Positions 1-5,561 of a stretch of DNA of 8,279 nucleotides are shown here, in pieces. Source of the DNA: Planctomycetes bacterium RIFOXYC2_FULL_41_27 (GTDB lineage Bacteria > Planctomycetota > Brocadiia > Brocadiales > Brocadiaceae). Made by a program: the position numbers and the translations under genes. The stretch lies in contig MHZD01000091.1 of assembly GCA_001828645.1 (NCBI GenBank), positions 1 through 8,279 on the forward strand. The letters run 5' to 3'. A model generated the notes under the pieces. That model saw nothing but the letters and a program-made list of their open reading frames with translations, was not told where the DNA came from and did no database searches. Every line of letters starts with the position of its first letter. Within the stretch, counting starts at the first letter, position 1.

Positions 1-213
1 GTGGTACTTCATGAAGGTTTTGCGCCCTCGAAGGAATTGGAAGAAGAGCTCAAGAAATTTATAAGGCATCGCCTTGCAGCACATGCATACCCGCGGGAAA
101 TTGAATTCTGCACAAATTTACCCAAAACCCGCAGCGGTAAAATTATGCGCCGGCTGCTAAAAGCGAGAGACCTTGGGTTGCCTACTGGGGATATATCCAC
201 ACTTGAGGATTAG
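1..213 (+). CDS. AMP-forming acyl/acetyl-CoA ligase, C-terminal end (5' truncated)
   Basis: This is the last 70 residues of an adenylate-forming acid:CoA ligase; the rest lies before the window. These enzymes activate a carboxylate with ATP to an acyl-AMP and then transfer it to CoA. The visible part is the small C-terminal domain. It carries the A10 core motif PKTRSGKIMRR (about residues 41-51 of the fragment), whose lysine K47 is the catalytic lysine for adenylation and the usual target of regulatory acetylation. The preceding YPREIEF stretch and the ending GDISTLED match acetate/short-chain acyl-CoA synthetases, so acetyl-CoA synthetase or a close relative is most likely. Substrate cannot be read from this domain. 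The GTG at base 1 is only the window edge and should not be taken as the start. The frame ends in TAG at 211-213. I see no hairpin terminator after it. Confidence 0.88.
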   Translation: MVLHEGFAPSKELEEELKKFIRHRLAAHAYPREIEFCTNLPKTRSGKIMRRLLKARDLGLPTGDISTLED

Positions 214-301
214 CTTAATTTAACCTTTAATCGAAAGGGCAAAGACGAATGTAAAAGAAGGCATTGAATTCACTGTCCATCAGGTAGAAGAACATTTTTA
301 A

Positions 302-322
302 CAGATATAATTTTTAAATTAT
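302..322 (+). promoter_or_regulatory. AT-rich inverted repeat with a -10-like box before the FmdE-like gene
   Basis: A perfect TATAAT lies at 306-311 and overlaps a 7-bp inverted repeat (ATAATTT at 307-313, AAATTAT at 316-322, 2-nt centre). No convincing -35 box lies 16-18 bases upstream, so this is either a weak or activator-dependent promoter or chance in AT-rich DNA. The ribosome binding site AAGGAG at 329-334 follows directly. Confidence 0.25.
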
Positions 323-346
323 TTACATAAGGAGAAAGGCAAATCA

Positions 347-988
347 ATGGAGCAGACAAAATTTAATAAATCATTTTTTGATAAAGTTGAGTCAATCAGG
401 ATTAAAGACCCCCTTGCCATAGCACTGGGTGCGATGGATAAAAACGAGGTATTTGTTTTCACGTATACCGATGCGGTAAAACTTGCCGGTCATTCATGCC
501 CTGCAGTTTCCGGTGCATATAAATTAACCCAATTGTCGCTGAAAAGTTTATACGGTAATGAAACACCAGCGCGTGGCCAAATCAGGGTAACATTTAAAGG
601 GGGAATAGACTATAAGGTAAACGGACCAATATCGCAGGTTGTTACACTGATCACTGGCGCCGCAGGCGAGAGTGGCTTTAAAGGGCTGGGTGGCGGTCGA
701 TATAACAGGCATAATTTACTCTCCTTTGATGAAACACAGGAAGCCAGTGAAGATGCAGTGTGCACGGTAATCTTTGAAAGGATGGATACAAAAAAGAAGA
801 TCGAAACTTCTTACTGCAATTACATGCTGCCTGCTAACCCTAAAATGGGTGAGTTAATGCCTTTGGCGGTAACAGGCAAGGGGACTGACGCAGAAATAAA
901 AGAATTCGGGGAACTATGGCATGAAAGAATTAAGACCGTGCTGATGAACCCACCAAAAGGAATGTTTGTGATTAAGGAATTAAAATAA
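347..988 (+). CDS. Standalone FmdE-like protein (213 aa)
   Basis: I place this in the FmdE superfamily (named after a subunit region of molybdenum formylmethanofuran dehydrogenase operons) because of the GHSCP motif at residues 48-52, set in a helix that continues AVSGAYKLTQLSLKSLYG, as in the GH-x-CPG-x-x-x-G motif of that family. A glycine-rich stretch, GAAGESGFKGLGGGRYNRHN (104-123), follows the central beta region. H49 and C51 are candidate metal or cofactor ligands; other cysteines are C139 and C157. There is no signal peptide, membrane segment or C-terminal zinc-ribbon CxxC pair, so it should be a single-domain cytoplasmic protein. The ATG is preceded by AAGGAG at 329-334, 12 bases away. 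It lies 133 bp after the acyl-CoA ligase on the same strand, and the link between them is unknown. Biochemical role is unknown; no other methanofuran gene is visible here. Confidence 0.55.
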   Translation: MEQTKFNKSFFDKVESIRIKDPLAIALGAMDKNEVFVFTYTDAVKLAGHSCPAVSGAYKLTQLSLKSLYGNETPARGQIRVTFKGGIDYKVNGPISQVVTLITGAAGESGFKGLGGGRYNRHNLLSFDETQEASEDAVCTVIFERMDTKKKIETSYCNYMLPANPKMGELMPLAVTGKGTDAEIKEFGELWHERIKTVLMNPPKGMFVIKELK

Positions 989-1052
989 GGGATTTATGGA
1001 TAACAAAGGCGAGCGTATCGTTAAAATCAGTCAGTCGAGAGATAAATATATC

Positions 1053-1080
1053 TTGACGAGGGAATTTTAAAATGTATAAT
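1053..1080 (+). promoter_or_regulatory. Sigma70-type promoter for the small secreted protein
   Basis: A -35 box TTGACG (1053-1058, 5 of 6 consensus) and a perfect -10 box TATAAT (1075-1080) are separated by 16 bases. Transcription would begin near 1086-1088, leaving a leader of about 140 nt before the ATG at 1227. The leader contains a purine-rich GGAGGAGGAAC stretch (about 1138-1148) with no well-placed start codon after it. Confidence 0.6.
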
Positions 1081-1211
1081 TAAATAACATTTGTTATAAA
1101 AAGTATATTGATACATGCAGTGAAAGGGGGTGGAAATCGGAGGAGGAACTTAATTTAAAATACGCATTGATGGTATTTAATTTATATACTTTATATCATA
1201 TAAACTGAAGA

Positions 1212-1217
1212 AAGGAG
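1212..1217 (+). promoter_or_regulatory. Ribosome binding site of the small secreted protein
   Basis: AAGGAG with 9 bases to the ATG at 1227. It fixes the start of the downstream gene and is the best-spaced Shine-Dalgarno among the plus-strand genes. Confidence 0.75.
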
Positions 1218-1226
1218 AATGGGGTT

Positions 1227-1571
1227 ATGTTGAAGAAGATTTTAGCAGGGTTTTTGGGTGTAGCGCTGGTCGCAGGAATTGGTATGACAAAGGCACAAGC
1301 ATATCAGGTTAAACCTGCAAAATTATGGGTTACCGCAACAGCTATTGGCACACCTATTGAGGGCGCAGAAATCAAGGTTGGTGATAATACATGTACAACG
1401 GGTAAGAATGGCACCTGTGTATTCGAATTAAAACCAGGGGTGTATGAAATTTCAGTCCACGAACATGGCGGTGCAAGCGCACACACTGAAGTTACGTTAG
1501 AAGAAAAAAATATTCGGTTTATATCTTTGGATTTGGGTGCCGCCGCACTCCACCCAAGTGGACATCACTAA
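1227..1571 (+). CDS. Small exported protein with a beta-sandwich (carboxypeptidase-regulatory-like) fold
   Basis: The 114-residue product begins with a clear Sec signal peptide: MLKK, a hydrophobic core to about residue 19, then AQA before Y26, so cleavage is expected between A25 and Y26. The mature part of about 89 residues reads VTATAIGTPIEGAEIKVGD...T-GKNGTCVFELKPGVYEISVHEHG. The pattern 'modification of an introduced value, turn with G-x-x-G, then a PG-x-Y-x-I-x-V strand' is typical of carboxypeptidase-regulatory or transthyretin-like beta-sandwich domains. C56 and C64 are the only two cysteines and could form a disulfide outside the cytoplasm. The C-terminus is histidine-rich (HPSGHH), and H78, H80 and H86 lie nearby, so metal binding is possible but unproven. 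It sits alone between its own promoter and terminator, suggesting independent and perhaps abundant expression. Function unknown. Confidence 0.75.
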   Translation: MLKKILAGFLGVALVAGIGMTKAQAYQVKPAKLWVTATAIGTPIEGAEIKVGDNTCTTGKNGTCVFELKPGVYEISVHEHGGASAHTEVTLEEKNIRFISLDLGAAALHPSGHH

Positions 1572-1611
1572 TCGTGGTAACACGCCACAGATTTTAAAGA
1601 TTTCTTAATCT

Positions 1612-1652
1612 AAAGGCAGTTGTTAATTGGTTCTATTAGCAACTGCCTTTTT
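1612..1652 (+). terminator. Intrinsic terminator after the secreted-protein gene
   Basis: The arms 1612-1627 and 1635-1650 form a stem of up to 16 bp with a single T-G wobble; the core AGGCAGTTG pairs with CAACTGCCT. The loop is 7 nt (1628-1634). The run TTTTT at 1648-1652 is followed by CT. This is a strong Rho-independent terminator 40 bp after the stop codon, and it ends 14 bp before the next gene's ATG. Confidence 0.88.
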
Positions 1653-1666
1653 CTATTACTGGAAGT

Positions 1667-2110
1667 ATGATTACATTAAACAAAATACTTTGTCCGATTG
1701 ACTTTTCCGCTTGTTCCACCTATGCATTAACCTACGCAATAGACCTGTCACTTAAAGACCATGCCTCTCTGTATCTAATATATGTTATAGAACCCTATAT
1801 GGGTGATATGGGAGATATATTAAAACAAATCGACCTGCTTCTGGATGATAAACAGACTGAAATTCTCAAGATGCGGCTTATTAAGTTGATACCTGATAAT
1901 ATCCGAACAAATATTAACATAGGCACCTTCGTGGTTAAAGGTATTCCTTTTGTGGAAATAATAAAAGCCGCTAAAGACAATCAGGTAGATTTAATTGTCA
2001 TGGGTACGCATGGCAAGACGGGATTGGAACATATATTAATTGGAAGTGTTGCCGAAAGGGTAATACAAAGATCTCCGTGCCCTGTATTAAGTGTAAGACT
2101 TCCAAAATAA
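1667..2110 (+). CDS. Universal stress protein (UspA family, ATP-binding type)
   Basis: A single 147-residue Usp domain, the usual family length. It opens with the typical NKILCPIDFS strand-loop, and the C-terminal half carries the nucleotide-binding signature G-2x-G-9x-G-S: G113 and G116 in MGTHG, then G126-S127 in HILIGSVAERV. The end, RSPCPVLSVRLP, is also classic. Such proteins bind ATP, usually dimerise, and help cells survive starvation, oxidative or respiratory stress; the exact role differs between paralogues. It is soluble and cytoplasmic. The start at 1667 fits the family N-terminus, but only GGAAG (1661-1665) lies before it, one base from the ATG, so a proper ribosome binding site is missing. 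The upstream terminator leaves no room for a normal promoter, so expression may rely on read-through or on a promoter overlapping the hairpin. Confidence 0.92.
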   Translation: MITLNKILCPIDFSACSTYALTYAIDLSLKDHASLYLIYVIEPYMGDMGDILKQIDLLLDDKQTEILKMRLIKLIPDNIRTNINIGTFVVKGIPFVEIIKAAKDNQVDLIVMGTHGKTGLEHILIGSVAERVIQRSPCPVLSVRLPK

Positions 2111-2152
2111 TCATTAAACCTGTTGCGATGAAGCGTAATCATGCCAAATGTC

Positions 2153-2180
2153 CTGGTTCAATCGAGGACGATTGAACCAG
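2153..2180. repeat. Perfect 12-bp hairpin between convergent genes
   Basis: CTGGTTCAATCG (2153-2164) and CGATTGAACCAG (2169-2180) are exact reverse complements around an AGGA loop. No T-run follows on either strand, so it is not a standard intrinsic terminator. It stands between the 3' ends of usp and the M48 protease and could still block transcription or protect RNA 3' ends on both strands. Confidence 0.7.
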
Positions 2181-2206
2181 CGAAGGGGACGATTGTACCA
2201 TCGAAG
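2166..2206. repeat. Two-copy direct repeat, 20-bp unit with 21-bp period
   Basis: GGACGATTGAACCAGCGAAG (2166-2185) is repeated at 2187-2206 with two substitutions (A to T and G to T). The first copy includes the right arm of the adjoining hairpin, so the hairpin arm has apparently been duplicated. Confidence 0.6.
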
Positions 2207-2232
2207 AAGGGATAGGTTTCAAACCTACCCTT
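2207..2232. repeat. REP-like palindrome next to usp
   Basis: AAGGG-A-TAGGTTT (2207-2219) faces AAACCTACCCTT (2221-2232): TAGGTTT/AAACCTA and AAGGG/CCCTT pair, with one bulged A. Size and symmetry resemble the 28-bp palindromes beside the transposase, but the sequence is different. It may be a degenerate member of another palindrome family. No T-run follows. Confidence 0.5.
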
Positions 2233-2285
2233 ACACAGTGCGATAAAATATTGTTGTTATTGATATTTTTCAAAAAACTAATTTA

Positions 2286-3545
2286 TTATATGTCCTTGCT
2301 TTTATCCATTTCTCTCAGTTTTCGTATCCTTTCCAGGACAGGCGGGTGTGAGTAGTAGAACGCAGCATAGAGGGGATGCGGGTGGAGATTGGAGAGATTG
2401 TCTTTTGAAAGTTTTACTAGGGTGCTGATCATGTTTTGGCTATCTCCTGTTATCTCATACGAAAAACGGTCGGCTTCAATTTCATGCCTTCTGGAAAAAT
2501 AGTTGAATATCGGAGTAAAGGGAAAGGCAACTATGGAGCCGATAAAACCCACAAGAATTACTTTCGCAAAGAAGGTGCTCTCCTTTAAATGGAAGAGATG
2601 AATGAGGGAATCGCCCTGAAATATCTTGAAGGACAGATACATTGCGATTAATGCGACAAGCTCAGAAGCGATGAGATGCTTTAAAAGATGCCGTTTCTTC
2701 CAGTGTCCCGCCTCATGTGCAAGCACTGACAGGATTTCATTGTTGTCCATCTTCTCAAGCAGGGTATCGTAAAGAATGATCCTCTTCACCTTTCCAATGC
2801 CGGTAAAATAGGCATTCGTGTGTCTGGTTCTCTTCGAGGCATCCATTTTAAAAATCCTCTTTACCTGTATGCCAACCTTTTGCATGAGATGGTGAATACC
2901 TTCCCGGAGCGTTTCATCCTCAATGGGTGTAAATTTGTTAAAGAGAGGTTCTATTACATAGGGAAAGATGTACATCATGACGATACTAAAACCAAGAAAA
3001 AGACACCATATCCACACCCACCATAAATTGGGACTTGCCTGAACAATCAGAAGCCCTGCCAATGTCACCAAAGCCAACAGGATCGTGGATATTACGAGCG
3101 ATTTTATGGAATCGATTATCCACAATCTCAGTGTAGTAGTGGTAAATCCGTACTTATTTTCTATTTTAAATGTATGGTAGAGGCTGAATGGGACTGCCAG
3201 TAATGTTTCAGCATAGAGCAGGGGGAAAAAGAAGACGAATCCTGAAAGGATGAAAGATAATTTCAGGGAAGCAATCCACGAGTTGTATGTATTGAACAGA
3301 TTGCAAAAGAGAAAGAGGAAGAGGATTACGGTGTGGAAAATGGAAGAAACAAACTCAAACTTTGTATTTTCAACAACGTAGTCCCGCGTTTTGCTGAGCA
3401 ATGATTGGTCTATGTGTCTCTCGAACTCGGGAGGGATTGATGCCCCGTGTTTTTTTAGATAGGAAAGGTTGAGATACTTGAGCCAATAGCCTGAAAAGAC
3501 TACAAGAAGATAAAGAACAAAAACGATGATAAGATATTTTCCCAT
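2286..3545 (-). CDS. Integral membrane zinc metalloprotease, M48A family (Ste24/CAAX protease-like)
   Basis: The 419-residue protein matches the full Ste24-type layout. An N-terminal half with several membrane segments (about residues 4-22, 66-86, 92-118, 146-170, 176-198) contains the conserved ENKYGF (129-134). A catalytic region follows with NAYFTG (244-249) and the zinc motif HEAGHW at 277-282 (HExxH; most relatives have HELGHW). Further membrane segments lie at about 290-308 and 326-346. RRHEIEAD (352-359) supplies the third zinc ligand E355 and D359, and SHPPVLERI (399-407) is the usual C-terminal motif. In eukaryotes the family trims prenylated CAAX proteins; bacterial members are thought to act in inner-membrane protein quality control. 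All catalytic residues are present. ATG at 3545 is the only plausible start: no other start codon precedes it before an in-frame stop near 3606. No clear ribosome binding site is seen. It is transcribed toward usp and stands alone. Confidence 0.92.
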   Translation of the reverse strand: MGKYLIIVFVLYLLVVFSGYWLKYLNLSYLKKHGASIPPEFERHIDQSLLSKTRDYVVENTKFEFVSSIFHTVILFLFLFCNLFNTYNSWIASLKLSFILSGFVFFFPLLYAETLLAVPFSLYHTFKIENKYGFTTTTLRLWIIDSIKSLVISTILLALVTLAGLLIVQASPNLWWVWIWCLFLGFSIVMMYIFPYVIEPLFNKFTPIEDETLREGIHHLMQKVGIQVKRIFKMDASKRTRHTNAYFTGIGKVKRIILYDTLLEKMDNNEILSVLAHEAGHWKKRHLLKHLIASELVALIAMYLSFKIFQGDSLIHLFHLKESTFFAKVILVGFIGSIVAFPFTPIFNYFSRRHEIEADRFSYEITGDSQNMISTLVKLSKDNLSNLHPHPLYAAFYYSHPPVLERIRKLREMDKSKDI

Positions 3546-3736
3546 AATAAAAATAATATAAGGGCGAATAGGTATGCTGTTCGTAATCCGTTTGCGATTA
3601 TTCGACTAAAGTTTTTGCTAAATAATACCAACGTTAAGTATATGTTATTTCGAGCCATATAATCAACTATTTTGAAAGAGGGTTTAAAAGTATAGTGTGT
3701 AATTACGTTTTATTGTATCAGAACCCACCCCTGAAT

Positions 3737-3779
3737 CCCCTCCCAGGAGGGGACTTTTCTATTCCCCTACTGGGAGGGG
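3737..3779. repeat. C-rich/G-rich inverted repeat
   Basis: CCCCTCCCAG (3737-3746) and CTGGGAGGGG (3770-3779) are perfect 10-bp reverse complements. The left arm is followed by GAGGGG, and the right arm is preceded by CCCCTA, so each side can also fold into its own small hairpin. The surrounding text (CCACCCCTGAATCCCCTCCC) looks like a dispersed intergenic repeat. Confidence 0.6.
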
Positions 3780-3843
3780 CAATGTCATCAAATTAAGGGA
3801 GTGTGTTTTTCTCTTCAAGGAAAAGCCCGAAGGGCTGACAGAG

Positions 3844-4063
3844 TATAGCCCAGGGCGTAACAGTTCAGCCCACCGCAAAGGCGCAAAGGACGCCCTCCCC
3901 CATGTCCCCCTCCAGAGGGGGAGAAAGGGGGAGGAATGAGAAAATACTTCACAGAAGGATTATCTTCTATAACAAAATCACAAAGTTTTCAGAAATCTTC
4001 AGCATTTACTTTCTAAAAAATACTACCTTTGCGCCTTTACGGTGAACTATTACCCCTGGGATA
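3844..4063. mobile_element. MITE-like non-coding element with imperfect terminal inverted repeats
   Basis: The left arm 3844-3889 (TATAGCCCAGGG, then GTAACAGTTCA, then CACCGCAAAGGCGCAAAGG) matches the reverse complement of the right arm 4026-4063, apart from a 5-nt indel and a few substitutions. The innermost 19 bp, 3871-3889 versus 4026-4044, differ at one position. The element is about 220 bp and encodes no protein. I see no clear target-site duplication, so calling it mobile is an inference from its structure. Confidence 0.45.
3894..3934. repeat. Nested C-rich/G-rich hairpin
   Basis: The outer arms CCTCCCCC (3894-3901) and GGGGGAGG (3927-3934) enclose inner arms TCCCCCTC (3905-3912) and GAGGGGGA (3915-3922) with a CA centre. 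It lies just inside the left arm of the MITE-like element and may be a separate repeat inserted into it. Confidence 0.6.
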
Positions 4064-4191
4064 GGGATTTAATATTTATAAGGCCTTGCTTTTTTAGCGA
4101 AGATTTTAAATCTGTTTAATCTGCGTAATCTGTGTGCTATTTTTGGTTGTGGCTTAGCCACGCTGTGTGCCCTGTGGCTGTCTTGAAATTT

Positions 4192-4203
4192 CTCAATATT
4201 GAG
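4192..4203. repeat. 12-bp perfect palindrome just after the ppiA stop
   Basis: CTCAATATTGAG is self-complementary and starts 7 bp beyond the ppiA stop codon in the direction of its transcription. It has no T-run and is too short to be called a terminator. Confidence 0.35.
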
Positions 4204-4209
4204 TTAGAC

Positions 4210-4782
4210 CTATTTCTCCATTATTGCCCGTTCAATAGTTACTGGAGTAGCCGGAACATCGCGTTGTCCTGCCTTTGACGTGGTAGAGACGCTTTCAATG
4301 GCGTCCACCACATTCATGCCTTCTACGACCTTACCGAATACGCAATAACCCCAGCCTGAAGGATTTTTCCCTTTGTGATCGAGAAAGGTATTATCTACCG
4401 TATTGATGAAGAATTGTGCGGTGGCGGAGTGGGGATCCATGGTGCGTGCCATGGCCGCAGTACCGCGTTTGTTCTGTAGCCCGTTGTTGGCCTCGTTATC
4501 TATCGGAGCACGTGTTGATTTTTGCTGCATATCTTCAGTGAAACCTCCGCCCTGAATCATAAATCCCTTGATTACCCGGTGAAAGATCGTGCCGTCATAA
4601 AATCCATCACGCACGTAGCCGAGAAAATTTTCCACCGACTTTGGAGCTGCCTTTGAATCAAGCTCCAGGGTAATGACGCCTTTGCTGGTTTTCAGCAAAA
4701 CGCGCGGATTGGACGAGCCAGCCCATGCAGCTTGCGCAATACAGAATAGGATGACGATAAGTATACTTATGATCTTTTTCAA
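4210..4782 (-). CDS. ppiA: Exported cyclophilin-type peptidyl-prolyl cis-trans isomerase (PpiA-like), TTG start
   Basis: This enzyme catalyses cis-trans isomerisation of Xaa-Pro bonds during folding of exported proteins. The start is the TTG at 4780-4782: an AGGAGG (4789-4794, read on the minus strand) sits 6 bases upstream, and translation from there begins with a textbook signal peptide, MKKIISILIVILFCIAQAAWA, cleaved near A21-G22. That gives 190 residues, the size of E. coli PpiA. Cyclophilin landmarks follow: FHRVIKGFMIQGGG (67-80) with the catalytic R69 and Q77, ARTMDPHSATAQFFIN (112-127), and FLDH...GWGYCVFGKVVEGM (133-156), with W144 near the usual cyclosporin-contact tryptophan. All catalytic residues are present. 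An ATG at 4854 keeps the frame open but adds 24 residues translated from a palindromic repeat, which would bury the signal peptide. The gene follows the methyltransferase gene, with its own possible promoter. Confidence 0.9.
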   Translation of the reverse strand: MKKIISILIVILFCIAQAAWAGSSNPRVLLKTSKGVITLELDSKAAPKSVENFLGYVRDGFYDGTIFHRVIKGFMIQGGGFTEDMQQKSTRAPIDNEANNGLQNKRGTAAMARTMDPHSATAQFFINTVDNTFLDHKGKNPSGWGYCVFGKVVEGMNVVDAIESVSTTSKAGQRDVPATPVTIERAIMEK

Positions 4783-4788
4783 AATACT

Positions 4789-4794
4789 CCTCCT
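4789..4794 (-). promoter_or_regulatory. Ribosome binding site that fixes the TTG start of ppiA
   Basis: On the minus strand AAAGGAGGAG runs from 4796 to 4787; its AGGAGG core is 6 bases before the TTG at 4782. No comparable site precedes the upstream ATG at 4854. Confidence 0.8.
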
Positions 4795-4829
4795 TTCAAA
4801 GATATTAAACGTTAAGAAATTCCAATCTG

Positions 4830-4856
4830 GTAGGGGTAATTCACGAATTACCATAC
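4830..4856. repeat. Degenerate GTAG-type palindrome in the ppiA leader
   Basis: On the plus strand GTAGGGGTAATTC (4830-4842) is followed by AC and GAATTACC-ATAC (4845-4856). GGTAATTC/GAATTACC is a perfect 8-bp pair, and the outer GTAG...(A)TAC foot is partly decayed. It has the same GTAGGGG foot as the palindromes at the transposase but a different core, so it is probably a second repeat family. It lies between the possible ppiA promoter and its ribosome binding site, so it would be transcribed as a leader hairpin. Confidence 0.6.
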
Positions 4857-4876
4857 ATGCTGTAATATTTTTTCTT

Positions 4877-4905
4877 ATTTTATCACGAAGGATTTATGGT
4901 AGCAA
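4877..4905 (-). promoter_or_regulatory. Possible ppiA promoter
   Basis: On the minus strand TTGCTA (4905-4900, 4 of 6 consensus) and TAAAAT (4882-4877, 5 of 6) are separated by 17 bases. The -35 box lies inside the last codons of the upstream methyltransferase gene. It would give a leader of about 90 nt containing the palindrome at 4830-4856. Confidence 0.4.
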
Positions 4906-5506
4906 TGCCTTTATAGATGTACCCGAATATTTTTGGGGTCTTTTCCAGGTAAAATTGGTCTAGCTTTGAAATCTTTAAGTTGCATGATTCCACGAGTTCT
5001 TTGATATTCCGGTTTAAATTACAGCCACAGGAAAGCGCCTTATTGATTGGATTCAACCGATGTTGCCATTTCTGGACTTTATAATCGGGGCTAAGACCAT
5101 GTTCAGCAAAAAAGAATCGTCCCTTGGGTTTCAGAATCCTGACAATTTCTGACAAGGCTCGTTGGATATCATTGATACTACACAGTGTAAACGTACTGAC
5201 GACGGTATCAAATGTTTGGCTAGGAAAAGGTAACAATTCTGCACTTACTGTATGGTAGTCTACCTTGATAGGGGAGGATTTCAACCTTTTTTCAGCTTTA
5301 GAGTGCATGTTGATGTTTATATCAACGCCTGTAATTCTACGAACACTCTCAGGATAATATAGTAAATTCATTCCTGTACCAAAGCCAATTTCTAGAATCT
5401 CTCCCTTTACCTCTGATAGTGTATCCTTGCGGCAATCAACAAGGATAGACCTGGACATGACATATTCCAGTATATGAGGGAAGATATATTTTGCGTAAAT
5501 TCCCAT
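4883..5506 (-). CDS. Class I SAM-dependent methyltransferase, METTL7-like
   Basis: The 207-residue protein has a Rossmann-type SAM site. Motif I is EIGFGTG (39-45), the acidic ribose-binding residue follows in GVDIN (60-64, D62), and TLCSINDIQRALSEIVRILKPKGRFFFAEHG (107-137) covers motifs III-IV. The combination EIGFGTGMNLLYYPESV, the LCS block, FFFAEHG, then WQHRLNPINKALSCGCNLNR resembles METTL7/UbiE-related small-molecule methyltransferases rather than RNA or DNA enzymes. The substrate cannot be deduced; lipid or thiol methylation is known for some relatives. No membrane segment or signal peptide is evident. The ATG at 5506 has only GAAGGG (5510-5515) very close before it. It follows the rlmI-like gene by 55 bp on the same strand and may be co-transcribed with it. 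The last codons overlap a possible ppiA promoter. Confidence 0.78.
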   Translation of the reverse strand: MGIYAKYIFPHILEYVMSRSILVDCRKDTLSEVKGEILEIGFGTGMNLLYYPESVRRITGVDININMHSKAEKRLKSSPIKVDYHTVSAELLPFPSQTFDTVVSTFTLCSINDIQRALSEIVRILKPKGRFFFAEHGLSPDYKVQKWQHRLNPINKALSCGCNLNRNIKELVESCNLKISKLDQFYLEKTPKIFGYIYKGIATINPS

Positions 5507-5561
5507 ATTCCCTTCAAGATGAAAGTTAGTGATAATTCAACAAAGGTAAATTAGCCTAAAT

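Larger units (their letters stand above)
3546..4209. other. 664-bp gene-free island built of repeats
   Basis: No convincing gene or RNA gene is seen on either strand. From 3546 to about 3720 the DNA is AT-rich, holds the 5' flank of the M48 gene, and shows nothing recognisable. From about 3737 to 4203 it is a mosaic of inverted repeats, listed separately: a CCCCTCCCAG pair, a short AGCCC-GAA-GGGCT hairpin at 3824-3836, a MITE-like element with a nested C-rich/G-rich hairpin, a GTGGC-TTA-GCCAC hairpin at 4149-4161, and CTCAATATTGAG at 4192-4203. Confidence 0.7.

Noticed and set aside
226..301. Open stretch of about 24 codons between the acyl-CoA ligase and the FmdE-like gene
   Set aside because: It has no start codon or ribosome binding site and is too short to recognise; it could be a decayed gene fragment but nothing supports this.
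1170..1208. 12-codon leader peptide before the secreted-protein gene
   Set aside because: The purine-rich GGAGGAGG stretch is more than 20 bases from its ATG, and the peptide shows no attenuation-type codon run.
2266..2285. T-run downstream of the M48 gene on the minus strand as a terminator
   Set aside because: The AGTTTTTTGA stretch has no adjacent stem, so it does not form an intrinsic terminator.
2820..3026. Plus-strand 68-codon frame inside the M48 protease gene
   Set aside because: It is antisense to a conserved gene region, has no homology-like features, and is explained by the codon use of the protease.
3813..3944. Possible coding frame across the repeat island (PEGLTEYSPG-like translation)
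   Set aside because: The frame runs through hairpin sequences with no start site or conserved domain; the peptide is simply translated repeat DNA.
4783..4854. ATG-initiated 24-residue N-terminal extension of ppiA
   Set aside because: It is largely the translation of a palindromic repeat, lacks a ribosome binding site, and would bury a clear signal peptide that starts at the TTG at 4782.
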